38,936 nt of DNA, taken from contig NZ_JAMXLY010000033.1 of assembly GCF_024054555.1 (NCBI RefSeq), positions 1 through 38,936 of the forward strand, given 5' to 3'. The stretch is from Segatella cerevisiae (lineage in GTDB: Bacteria > Bacteroidota > Bacteroidia > Bacteroidales > Bacteroidaceae). The notes beneath the pieces are model-generated. The model made no database searches, was not told where the DNA came from, and saw only the letters and a list, made by a program, of their open reading frames with translations. This document shows, piece after piece, positions 31,902 to 38,936 of this stretch (its first letter is position 1; each line of letters starts with the position of its first letter). The position numbers and the translations under genes are program-made.

Positions 31902-33575
31902 GTGAAATGTGGGGACAAGAACAGTATCCATATTGCAGCCCGTATGATGATCGGTACCGTCAAGGCTCTCGGAGCAGGCAGGTTCTGTATACTCGTTCCC
32001 ATACCGGGGCATGAAGGAAGGGCAAATTATACCAGAGAGCTCTGCGAAGAGATTGGACTCCTCACCGGTATACGGACAGCGGATGTCTTGAGAGGAAAGC
32101 ACCACCTGCCCCTTTACCAGGCCAAACGCAATGACATGAAGGCCGAAGGCATCCGCATTGACTTTAGGTTGATCTGTCCGATACCTAAAGGAGTCACCCC
32201 TATCATCGTGGATAATGTCCTTGACACCGGACATACTGCCTGGGCTGCCATCAAAGCACTGGGTGATCCGGACACACGACTTGCCGTCCTTGGCAACACA
32301 CGCCATTATACCTTAAACAAAGAAGTGAATTTCGCTCAAATGAATATAGAGAATATGAAAAACCAAAAATTTAATCCGGAAGAGGTAAAGCAGGTAAAGA
32401 CCGCTCAGGACAAGTCCAGAACTGCATCCGGGAAAAAGACTGCTACACAAAATAAGAGTACGGCAAAAGCTTCTGCCAAGAAGAAAGCGAAGAATGATTC
32501 CCTTGCTGCACAGTATGCGGAGTTGAAGGAGAAACATCCCGATTCTATCCTGCTCTTCCGGCAGGGAGATTCCTACAAGGCTGTCAATGCAGATGCTTCA
32601 ACAGTAGGTAATCTATTGAACCTTCCCGTCACCAGGCCTGAAGACAAACGCGGCGGTGATCTTCTGGCTACTTTCCCCTGTCAGGCTCTGGATACCTATC
32701 TCCCGAAACTGGTCCGGGAAGGAATGCGGGTGGCCATCGTGGAGGAAGCCGGAAAGCAACTGAAATCCTCTGATGGAGGATACAGGAAAGGGATCAAAGA
32801 AAATACCGAAGATAAAGGCAAGAAGGAATCACGTGCTCCCCAGCTCGTTACCATCAACGGGCAGAAAGTCACCCACGCCCATGCATTTCAGAGTACAAAG
32901 AACCCGGGCACCTGGTATTTCACGGCGAGACTTGATGGCAGGCAGCTCCACCCCATCATGATGAAACCCGCCGATGCGAAAGCCTATCAGAATAGAGACT
33001 ATACCATTGACCGGTTCATGCGCACCTACTATCCGACCAAGATGGAAAAGAAGGTGACACCGGAGCAATATAAGGCTGATATGATTCTTTCTGACGGACG
33101 CCACATTGAAAAGATGAATGTCTTCAAGGAAAGAAATGAGAACCATGAGGATTTCGGTAAATATAAGCTCTTCGCCAGAATTGCCGGTCAGGAGAACGGC
33201 ATGGCCGTCGTTATGAAAACGGAAGACCTCAATGCCTTTTTTGACCGTGTGACCACCCCTGCGAAACTCGTGGAGAAGAATTTCGGAGAACGGCTGAACC
33301 TTGCCTCTGCCTACGGAAAATACAAACTTCCGGAAGGTATCCCCATAGATGATATCCGTATTACCAAGGACAAGGATGGAGAGTGGAAGATTTCTGCCAA
33401 GGTCGGAGATGCCGGGCGTACGGAGAAGGAACCGCTCAACAAAACCGACCGTTATTCTTTCTTTGAGTCCCATACCGTAACCCGGGAACAGCTGGCCGCC
33501 AAATACCTTTCGCCGGACATTCAGAAGACCTTGTCGCAAAAAAAGGAAGAACAGCAGGCTGGGCTGAAGATCTGA
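31902..33575 (+). CDS. phosphoribosyltransferase - MutS-I-like - DUF3945-like fusion
   Basis: One frame joins three parts. Residues 1-140 resemble a PRTase: LVPIPGHEGRANYTRELCEE and the PRPP loop PIIVDNVLDTGHTAWAAI. After a basic Lys/Ala/Ser-rich linker, residues 205-285 match the mismatch-recognition domain I of MutS (YAELKEKHPDSILLFRQGDS, FPCQALDTYLPKLVREG). The remainder (THAHAFQSTKNPGTWYFTAR) is a domain seen in Bacteroides element proteins. PRTase homology begins about 30 codons before GTG 31902 (LFASVADYRKVR), but the frame has no ATG after the TAA at 31803, so the 5' end may be damaged. Alternatively, ATG 32340 or 32355 starts a separate MutS-I/DUF3945 protein. Confidence 0.65.
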   Translation: MKCGDKNSIHIAARMMIGTVKALGAGRFCILVPIPGHEGRANYTRELCEEIGLLTGIRTADVLRGKHHLPLYQAKRNDMKAEGIRIDFRLICPIPKGVTPIIVDNVLDTGHTAWAAIKALGDPDTRLAVLGNTRHYTLNKEVNFAQMNIENMKNQKFNPEEVKQVKTAQDKSRTASGKKTATQNKSTAKASAKKKAKNDSLAAQYAELKEKHPDSILLFRQGDSYKAVNADASTVGNLLNLPVTRPEDKRGGDLLATFPCQALDTYLPKLVREGMRVAIVEEAGKQLKSSDGGYRKGIKENTEDKGKKESRAPQLVTINGQKVTHAHAFQSTKNPGTWYFTARLDGRQLHPIMMKPADAKAYQNRDYTIDRFMRTYYPTKMEKKVTPEQYKADMILSDGRHIEKMNVFKERNENHEDFGKYKLFARIAGQENGMAVVMKTEDLNAFFDRVTTPAKLVEKNFGERLNLASAYGKYKLPEGIPIDDIRITKDKDGEWKISAKVGDAGRTEKEPLNKTDRYSFFESHTVTREQLAAKYLSPDIQKTLSQKKEEQQAGLKI

Positions 33576-33604
33576 GAGAATATTCATCTTTAAAAGAAAA
33601 GATT

Positions 33605-33835
33605 ATGTCAGAAAGAACTTATGATGAACTAGTCCAACTCCACCAGAGCAGTAAAATTACCTGGCTCCAACTTGTGGAGCAGTCTGAAGACAAGGATGAT
33701 TTTATACAGTGGTGTAAAGACCACAATGTAAAGCCTGATGACAACTATGCCGAGTTGTATCTGGAGCAGACTGAGGAAGAAATGTCCTTCAGTCAGGGTA
33801 ATTGGGACAGTTACGAGAAACTACAAGGACAATAG
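33605..33835 (+). CDS. small acidic mobile-element protein
   Basis: A 76-residue protein, MSERTYDELVQLHQSSKITW, rich in acidic residues and predicted helical; it ends in a QGNWDSYEKLQGQ tail. It is in line with the rightward operon, 29 bases after the previous gene. Overlapping its end, another frame (NGRQKEAALKNILSDNY, ending VQNKRMKL at 33947) could encode a short basic protein but has no clear start. Function not recognised. Confidence 0.6.
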   Translation: MSERTYDELVQLHQSSKITWLQLVEQSEDKDDFIQWCKDHNVKPDDNYAELYLEQTEEEMSFSQGNWDSYEKLQGQ

Positions 33836-33956
33836 CCTTAAGAACGGCAGGCAGAAGGAAGCGGCTCTAAAGAACATTCTCTCCGACAATTACACAAAGG
33901 AAACAGTTCAACAGGTTAAGGTCCAAAATAAAAGAATGAAACTTTAGACGAGAACT

Positions 33957-35156
33957 ATGGCAAATATTTTTGACGAGCTCAGGCAGAAGGTCAGCATTGA
34001 AGAGGTAGCTTCCTGTCTGGGCTATAAGGTTAATCCAAAGGCCGGGACCCGTGGCGCCTACCTCGAGATGCAACTCTTTGGCGGAGGGGACAAAAAACTT
34101 GATACTATTGTCATCCGCAAGGGACGGAACGGCAATGCCGATTCCTATTTCCACAGGAGCACAGGCACAGGCGGCAGCGTCATTGATTTTGTCCGGGAGA
34201 ATTGCTCCGGACTGGGCGCCCGTAGCGGTAACAAATGGAAAGATGTCTTTGATGTCTTTTCCAGGTTCACCAGCCTTCCTCGGGAAGCCTTTCATCTGGA
34301 AGAATCTGCTCGGCAGTGGGAACAAGGCAAGGCTCCGGAGAGCTTCGACCTCAGCCGCTTTGAGGTAAGGCCTATAACGGAAGATCCGGACACTGCCGGT
34401 TTGATCTTCGGTCAAAGAGCCCTGTCAGAAGATACCGTCCGCACTTTCTCTCCATGGATTGACCTGATACGAGATACCCATTCCCCCTATACCCATCCCT
34501 GTCTTGGTTTTCCCTATAGAGAACCCGGGGCTGACCAAATCGTGGGTTTTGAGCTTCGGGGCTATGGAACCTTCAAAGGCAAGGCTTCCGGTACGAACTC
34601 TACCACGGCTGCATGGATCGTGGATATGTCAGATGGACACTACCCTCCTGATGTCCGCAATATTTATTTTGCGGAGAGTGCATACGACATGATGGCTTTC
34701 TGGCAGCAGAACCGGCTTGCACTCAAACCTGAAAGCGCTGTTTTTGTCTCTGTGGGCGGACAGCTCTCGTCCCGTCAGGTTTCCGGATTGATGAACTATT
34801 ACCCCAGAGCCAATATCGTAGACTGCTTCGACAATGATGTCTACGGCAGGATCTATGGCATCCGTACCGCCGCCATCGTCTCAGATATTCATCTGCAGGT
34901 GGTGAAATGCGACGACTGCGCACGCTTCAATGCCAACGGCAAATGTTTTTCCATCCCTCTTGATCAGGTCAGTACGACCGCATTCTGTAAAGAGGTACCG
35001 GTCAGCTCCCGATACCGGCAGCACACAGCCCCCAAGAATTTCAAGGACTGGAATGATGTGGTGATGGGACTTCCCGAAAGGGAAAAGGTCACGCCATCCA
35101 AACACCAGCGGGATGAGAAACTGGAGCACTACCGCCTGCCCGGCGTCAGACGTTAA
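33957..35156 (+). CDS. toprim-domain primase-like protein of the mobile element
   Basis: The 399-residue protein has an N-terminal zinc-free primase-like region (IEEVASCLGYKVN, SYFHRSTGTGGSVIDFV) and a toprim domain with NIYFAESAYDMMAFWQ (catalytic Glu) and NIVDCFDNDVYGRIYG (DxD). It ends with KNFKDWNDVVMG. This matches toprim/DUF3991-type proteins of Bacteroides conjugative transposons that probably prime replication of the transferred strand. Start ATG 33957. Confidence 0.82.
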   Translation: MANIFDELRQKVSIEEVASCLGYKVNPKAGTRGAYLEMQLFGGGDKKLDTIVIRKGRNGNADSYFHRSTGTGGSVIDFVRENCSGLGARSGNKWKDVFDVFSRFTSLPREAFHLEESARQWEQGKAPESFDLSRFEVRPITEDPDTAGLIFGQRALSEDTVRTFSPWIDLIRDTHSPYTHPCLGFPYREPGADQIVGFELRGYGTFKGKASGTNSTTAAWIVDMSDGHYPPDVRNIYFAESAYDMMAFWQQNRLALKPESAVFVSVGGQLSSRQVSGLMNYYPRANIVDCFDNDVYGRIYGIRTAAIVSDIHLQVVKCDDCARFNANGKCFSIPLDQVSTTAFCKEVPVSSRYRQHTAPKNFKDWNDVVMGLPEREKVTPSKHQRDEKLEHYRLPGVRR

Positions 35157-35166
35157 ACATTTTACG

Positions 35167-35892
35167 ATGGTAAGAGTTAAAATCATCAGCGTACTTTTTC
35201 TTCTGGTTATCTCCCCGGGGCTTCATGCCCAGCAGATTGATCCGACACTGACAAGTGCGGTCGCTGCGCAGAGTACGATGCTGAAAGATATTTTCAAGAA
35301 GAGAGAAAATACCCAGCGGCAGATCATTGCCTCGGAAACTGCCGTCAGCGTTGCCCTTGACAGGGTACACAGCGTAGAAAACAGGATGCTGGACTATCTG
35401 GGCAATGTGCAGGGGGCCATGCAGAACCTCTATCAGGTCAAGCGTGCCACCGAACTTGTAGGTGTAGAGATACCCAGGAACATTTCCCTGCTCCGGCACT
35501 CCGTGCCCGGTCATTTGAAGGGTACGGCCATCACGGTGCTGGTCTCCGATGAGATTACCGATGCCTATACCCAGATGGCAAGCCTTTATCCCTTCATGAA
35601 GCAGTTGGTCACCAGTGGGATTTATAATATGGACGAGTATGACAGTCAGGGAAGGCCGGTAACGGAAAAGCATAAGGTTAACCTGCTCAGTTCGGCGGAA
35701 CGCTATTATGTAGCCAATGAAGTAGTTACAAAACTGGAGAATATCAATACCGACCTCTGGCTGCTGGCATGGCAGATACGTACGCTGAGCTGGCAGGATC
35801 TCTGGTACGGACTGGACCCAGAAGGATGGGCTACCGTGATGAGCGGAAAGGCCGTCGTCGAAAGTCTGGTCTATGAGTGGCAGTATCTGTAA
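35167..35892 (+). CDS. exported coiled-coil mobile-element protein
   Basis: From ATG 35167 the 241-residue protein starts with a signal peptide (VRVKIISVLFLLVISPGLHA), cut before QQIDPTLTS. A long helical stretch (MLKDIFKKRENTQRQIIASE) follows, then a conserved-looking end, DLWYGLDPEGWATVMSGKAV. It is probably periplasmic. Similar proteins occur in Bacteroides conjugative elements near transfer genes, but the role is not known. It starts 10 bases after the primase stop. Confidence 0.7.
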   Translation: MVRVKIISVLFLLVISPGLHAQQIDPTLTSAVAAQSTMLKDIFKKRENTQRQIIASETAVSVALDRVHSVENRMLDYLGNVQGAMQNLYQVKRATELVGVEIPRNISLLRHSVPGHLKGTAITVLVSDEITDAYTQMASLYPFMKQLVTSGIYNMDEYDSQGRPVTEKHKVNLLSSAERYYVANEVVTKLENINTDLWLLAWQIRTLSWQDLWYGLDPEGWATVMSGKAVVESLVYEWQYL

Positions 35893-36003
35893 CACTTCCC
35901 ACAAAGAAGAACTATTCCATTTCATTTGAGATTTTAATTTGCAACGTGATTAAAGAGCCGTTTGAGGATGATGAGGACTTCGCAAATGATTGCACTTTAA
36001 TTT

Positions 36004-36834
36004 ATGGAACAAAAGGAAAAAACAATTATCAGTGAGCAACCGGTCTGTGATAAGGACATGACCAAGACATACCAGGGATATTCCTGTAAAGGAGTATCAC
36101 CGGAAGGCAAGGCTTTCAACTTTATCGTTCACCATACTTATATGGGTGTGAATGTGACAGAGAAACTGGCAAGAGAACTTGTAGAGAACTGCCGGACAGA
36201 ACTTTTGCTGTTTTCTCAACCCGGCGGACAGCATGACTTCGGACGACTAGTATTGAAGGATGGCAGCGTGGAAGTGGAGATGGACAAACATTACCTTAAA
36301 GGCAGATGCCCGGTCTGCGGTGGCAGAGTCATTCACACCTCCAGGGGTTACTTCTGTGAGAACTACAGGGAAGAAGATAACAACAGTTGTCAGTTCCATG
36401 CTCTGGGCGTCCTTGCCTACCGCCAGATCACCGAGGATAATATGGATGATTTTCTGAGTGGTAAGGCGGAGATATTGGATGGATTCCGTTCGGATGACAA
36501 CATCCCTTTCAGCGGCTGTCTCGTCCTCAACTCAAAGAAAATGCTTTCTGTCAATTCACGGATTTGCAGGTGTCCCCGTTGCGGTGGTATGTTACAGGTG
36601 GGGCCGACCTCTTTCCGATGCGAGAATTTCAATGATCCGGAACATCCCTGTAAGACCAGGTATTATCGCTATTACGGTGGAGTCCGTATCAACAGAAAGA
36701 TGATGGAAGAGCTTTCCCAGTACGGTCATACCGTAGAGCCCCTTATCCTGACCAGGGAAGATGGACGCAGATACCCGGCCTGTCTCGCATTCAATGATTT
36801 GAAAACAAGAATACTAACATTGGAACAACGATGA
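36004..36834 (+). CDS. topoisomerase-C-terminal-type zinc-ribbon repeat protein
   Basis: The 276-residue protein carries two CPxCGG modules: GRCPVCGGRVIHTSRGYFCE and CRCPRCGGMLQVGPTSFRCE, each followed by a second Cys pair. Segments such as ILDGFRSDDNIPFSGCLVL match the C-terminal repeats of type IA topoisomerases (TopB). No toprim or catalytic Tyr domain is present, so it would bind DNA rather than cut it. It follows the exported protein by about 110 bases and is common in Bacteroides elements that also encode DUF4099 proteins. Confidence 0.7.
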   Translation: MEQKEKTIISEQPVCDKDMTKTYQGYSCKGVSPEGKAFNFIVHHTYMGVNVTEKLARELVENCRTELLLFSQPGGQHDFGRLVLKDGSVEVEMDKHYLKGRCPVCGGRVIHTSRGYFCENYREEDNNSCQFHALGVLAYRQITEDNMDDFLSGKAEILDGFRSDDNIPFSGCLVLNSKKMLSVNSRICRCPRCGGMLQVGPTSFRCENFNDPEHPCKTRYYRYYGGVRINRKMMEELSQYGHTVEPLILTREDGRRYPACLAFNDLKTRILTLEQR

Positions 36835-37018
36835 ACAACGAAAAAATAATAAGAAAGGTGGTTGTCCTGCCAGGTATCTTAAAAAACTGAAGAAGGCGGC
36901 AAGAGAAATACTTCCAATCTCAGGGATAGAGGTGCCTATCGTATTTTACGGTACGGTGGCTGCTATCCTAAGATTAGTGGATTCATTGAAAATTTCAATG
37001 GATATCTTCCCCCTTTAA
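36831..37018 (+). pseudogene. short broken ORF after the zinc-ribbon gene
   Basis: ATG 36831 overlaps the preceding stop (ATGA) and reads MNNEKIIRKVVVLPGILKN before TGA at about 36890. In the next frame coding-like sequence continues: CPARYLKKLKKAAREILP, then GIEVPIVFYGTVAAILRLVD, ending FPPL at TAA. A one-base shift would join them into about 60 residues with one hydrophobic segment. Weak evidence; it may be non-coding. Confidence 0.3.
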
Positions 37019-37077
37019 AACTTATGACGCATTTTCTTTTATAACCACAAACATCAACTAACAAAAATCCTGCAAAT

Positions 37078-37575
37078 ATGAAAAAATTTTGTCTTATTCT
37101 TCTGGCCGGAGTCACCATCATGACCTCCTGTACCAGTAAGGACAGTCTTCACAACCTCGCGATGGAGAGTCTTCGGGAAAGTCTTTACTATCCCGACCAG
37201 ATGAAAGTGATTGCCATATCAGACCCGGATTCCGCTTTCGGCATCAACTATTTTACCAGGCAGGAAATCCAAGGGATGCTCAGAACCATGAAGGTCGTTA
37301 CGGACAGTATCATGGTCAGGACAGACAATATGACGAAGTTCAATCCTGATGATTATTATGTCATCAGTCTTGCCGACAGGCAGATGAAGGCAACCTCAGA
37401 CATACGGGATATGCTCTTCAAATCCGAAAGAAAAGGAAAATGGTCCGGCTGGAAAGTCAAGATTGACTATCAGTCCATTGATCATAACGGACTCAAATAC
37501 CGCTCCGAGAGATGGACTTTCATTGATAAGAAAGGTAACAATGTCCTCCGCACCTTTGATCTTCCATTGCCATAA
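37078..37575 (+). CDS. lipoprotein of the mobile element
   Basis: The 165-residue protein has a lipoprotein signal (MKKFCLILLAGVTIMTSC, lipid Cys18). The mature part (ESLRESLYYPDQMKVIAISD, YVISLADRQMKATSDIRDML) is unknown. It ends the run of rightward element genes. Entry-exclusion or assembly roles are possible by analogy with small lipoproteins in conjugative elements, but nothing in the sequence proves this. Confidence 0.65.
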   Translation: MKKFCLILLAGVTIMTSCTSKDSLHNLAMESLRESLYYPDQMKVIAISDPDSAFGINYFTRQEIQGMLRTMKVVTDSIMVRTDNMTKFNPDDYYVISLADRQMKATSDIRDMLFKSERKGKWSGWKVKIDYQSIDHNGLKYRSERWTFIDKKGNNVLRTFDLPLP

Positions 37576-37830
37576 ACAAATAGCAGTAAAACTAAAACAA
37601 AAGAACCTTTTCGATAAAGTACACTATTTTTTGTCTGTGTTACTTCTTTATATTTTTATTGTTATAATGGCCTCCAGAGAAAGGATCTGTTCCAATAATG
37701 TCTTAGAATAATTGGTGTGCTAATCGGTTAAAGGCAAAATTACAAGGTCGTTTTTTTAATAAAATATATGAGTCTCTGCAATAAAAAACCGTTCTACAAC
37801 TCAAAAGTCGTACTTCTCAATATTAATCAC

Positions 37831-37838
37831 TAACTTTG
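37831..37838 (+). promoter_or_regulatory. -7 box upstream of the XRE mini-operon
   Basis: TAACTTTG fully matches TAnnTTTG; a -33 box is not clear. Transcription would begin near 37845, just before the decayed ORF at 37859. The region 37576-37830 shows no gene. Confidence 0.45.
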
Positions 37839-37858
37839 TACTGAAAATAGCAAACAAT

Positions 37859-37986
37859 ATGACATTCGATGATAACGCCCTCATACGGCGGCAGAGTTGA
37901 AAAATATGGAATGCGTCAGGAACTTTCTTCTGGCAGAAGGGATAGTTGATGATGAAAGCTTTATAGATTTTTATAATGCCAATTAG
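37859..37986 (+). pseudogene. frameshifted short ORF preceding the XRE gene
   Basis: ATG 37859 reads MTFDDNALIRRQS and stops. The next frame continues AAELKNMECVRNFLLAEGIV and ends DDESFIDFYNAN at TAG 37984-37986, 20 bases before the XRE gene. Joined they would give about 42 residues. The order, a short protein followed by an XRE protein, could be the remains of a toxin-antitoxin or regulator pair. Low certainty. Confidence 0.35.
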
Positions 37987-38006
37987 ATAATAAAAAGGAG
38001 GCATAT

Positions 38007-38315
38007 ATGATAAGAGTTGTTGATAAATTAAGAGAACATCAGTCTCCTACTCCGTCAAAATGGCGTGAGAAGGCAGAGTACAGACGTGCCAACAAAGAGT
38101 GGCTTCGCCGTTCACAGCAGATTGCTATGATGATGTATGATAAGATGGAACAAATTAGTATGACACAGACGGCCCTTGCCACACGCATGGGATGCAGTCA
38201 GCAATATGTTTCAAAAGTTCTTAAGGGTACGGAGAATCTTTCAATAGAGACAATTTGCAAAATCGAAAATGCGCTTGACCTGGCTATATTACCCGCAGAG
38301 GTGGAGAAGGTATAA
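38007..38315 (+). CDS. XRE-family antitoxin/regulator
   Basis: The 102-residue protein has an HTH at about residues 50-92 (QTALATRMGCSQQYVSKVLK, then TENLSIETICKIENALDL), as in HigA-type antitoxins and Bacteroides element regulators. Unusually for this phylum it has a strong Shine-Dalgarno, AAGGAGG at 37995-38001, five bases before ATG 38007. Its partner upstream seems broken, so it may be an orphan. A terminator follows at 38395. Confidence 0.78.
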   Translation: MIRVVDKLREHQSPTPSKWREKAEYRRANKEWLRRSQQIAMMMYDKMEQISMTQTALATRMGCSQQYVSKVLKGTENLSIETICKIENALDLAILPAEVEKV

Positions 38316-38394
38316 TCATGCCATTTTCATTGGGATAGTCAGATGAACTGTGTCAATGTCATTTTTTATTTAGTTGTTAACCTCATCAGAAAGG

Positions 38395-38416
38395 CACGAT
38401 TTCCAATCGTGTTTTT
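38395..38416 (+). terminator. rho-independent terminator after the XRE gene
   Basis: CACGATT-tcc-AATCGTG (38395-38411) is followed by TTTTT (38412-38416). It is well placed to end rightward transcription 80 bases beyond the XRE stop and just before the convergent transposase. It could alternatively belong to the end of the IS256 element. Confidence 0.6.
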
Positions 38417-38444
38417 CGGATGAGGGACATTACGGTCAGCAAAG

Positions 38445-38936
38445 TTACATAATCTTGAATCTGTCTCCAAATTTTATAGCCAATTGCTGAGCCGTGAGTC
38501 CCCAATTCGATATCGGCATGGTCCATTTCCTGCGTATGTTGCGGTATGCCAGGTAGACAAGCTTGTAGAGGGCATCATCATTGGGGAACACCCCTTTGTT
38601 CTTCGTTACCTTACGAACCTGACGGTGATAACCCTCAACGATATTGGTCGTATAGACAATTCTTCGGATATCTGCATTGTACTGGAAGTACCGGCTGAGA
38701 TTGTCCCATTTGTCACGCCATGACCTGAGGACGATCGGATAGGTCTCTCCCCATTTTTGCTCCAGGGAATCCAGCTCCATTTCCGCCTTTTCCTTTGTCG
38801 ACGCTGCATAGACCAACTTGAGGTCCTTGAGAAACTCCTTCTGATTCTTACTTCCCACGTACTTCAATGAGTTGCGGATCTGATGGACAATACAGAGTTG
38901 TACGTCGGTGTTGGGAAAGACACTCTGAATGGCATC
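38445..38936 (-). CDS. IS256 (mutator) family transposase, C-terminal part, runs off the window
   Basis: The frame is open to the window end and encodes about 163 residues, including the Transposase_mut features QLCIVHQIRNSLKYV, then YFQYNADIRRIVYTTN and VEGYHRQVRKVTKNKG with the final catalytic Glu in IVEGYHRQ. It ends AIKFGDRFKIM, as in full-length IS256 transposases. The first two catalytic Asp residues lie outside the window. The left end of the IS should be between about 38415 and 38444; a terminal repeat cannot be confirmed with only one end visible. Confidence 0.88.
   Translation of the reverse strand, partial: DAIQSVFPNTDVQLCIVHQIRNSLKYVGSKNQKEFLKDLKLVYAASTKEKAEMELDSLEQKWGETYPIVLRSWRDKWDNLSRYFQYNADIRRIVYTTNIVEGYHRQVRKVTKNKGVFPNDDALYKLVYLAYRNIRRKWTMPISNWGLTAQQLAIKFGDRFKIM

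Noticed and set aside
32829..33587. Long leftward frame opposite the PRTase-MutS fusion
   Set aside because: It is a shadow of the strongly coding plus strand; its protein shows no domain.
35146..35925. Long leftward frame opposite the exported coiled-coil gene
   Set aside because: The plus-strand frame has a signal peptide and conserved-looking tail; the leftward one is its shadow.

Overview
The window looks like chromosomal DNA of a gut Bacteroidales (Bacteroides, Phocaeicola or Parabacteroides). The signs are -7 promoter boxes of the form TAnnTTTG with almost no Shine-Dalgarno sequences, a UpxY (NusG-like) antiterminator at the head of a polysaccharide locus, Bacteroides-type tyrosine recombinases, IS66, IS1595 and IS256 elements, and DUF4099/toprim mobile-element genes. 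The species cannot be fixed from the sequence.

Layout. (1) 1-1200: leftovers, namely the tail of an unknown gene, a truncated OLD-like ATPase and a small zinc-binding protein. (2) 1.2-29.1 kb: a surface polysaccharide locus transcribed leftwards. From the promoter end it reads: tyrosine recombinase (27838-29067), UpxY with a hairpin-bearing leader (26460-27200), a catalytically dead recombinase paralogue, a frameshifted small gene, Wzx flippase, acetyltransferases, a GT-D-like protein, two GT32 enzymes, GT2, EpsG/Wzy polymerase, several GT4 enzymes, WecG/TagA and a PF14907 nucleotidyltransferase. No initiating phosphoglycosyl transferase and no Wza/Wzc export gene is in the window. (3) Non-capsule modules are set into this locus: a toxin-antitoxin-SecB-like-chaperone operon (6340-7675, with an 18-bp palindromic operator), a cytosolic GT51 transglycosylase overlapping a nucleotidyltransferase gene next to a TIR gene (15513-18214), and an HNH-transmembrane-putAbiC gene cut short by a nested IS66/IS1595 (22018-24781). 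(4) 29.3-37.6 kb: a rightward mobile-element backbone (XRE regulator, M23/glucosaminidase lysin, DUF4099 protein, PRTase-MutS-I fusion, toprim primase, periplasmic coiled-coil protein, topoisomerase-type zinc-ribbon protein, lipoprotein). (5) 37.6 kb to the end: a small XRE gene behind a decayed ORF, then an IS256-family transposase running off the window.

The most striking observation is that four capsule genes carry G/C homopolymers of 7-9 bases at or near their ends. Two genes, a GT32 glycosyltransferase (tract 15343-15349) and a hexapeptide acetyltransferase (tract 20108-20115), are out of frame by exactly one base. Adding one G restores full-length proteins with the expected conserved N-termini. 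A third tract sits early in an in-frame acetyltransferase. The fourth decides whether an acetyltransferase stops at the TGATG overlap with the next gene or fuses to it. This fits slipped-strand phase variation of glycan assembly and acetylation, on top of the recombinase/UpxY control usual for such loci. The main alternative is homopolymer error in the assembly.

The second candidate for something undescribed is the GT51-nucleotidyltransferase pair beside a TIR protein. All GT51 motifs are present but no membrane anchor or signal peptide is visible. All functional calls come from motif recognition by eye; no searches were run.
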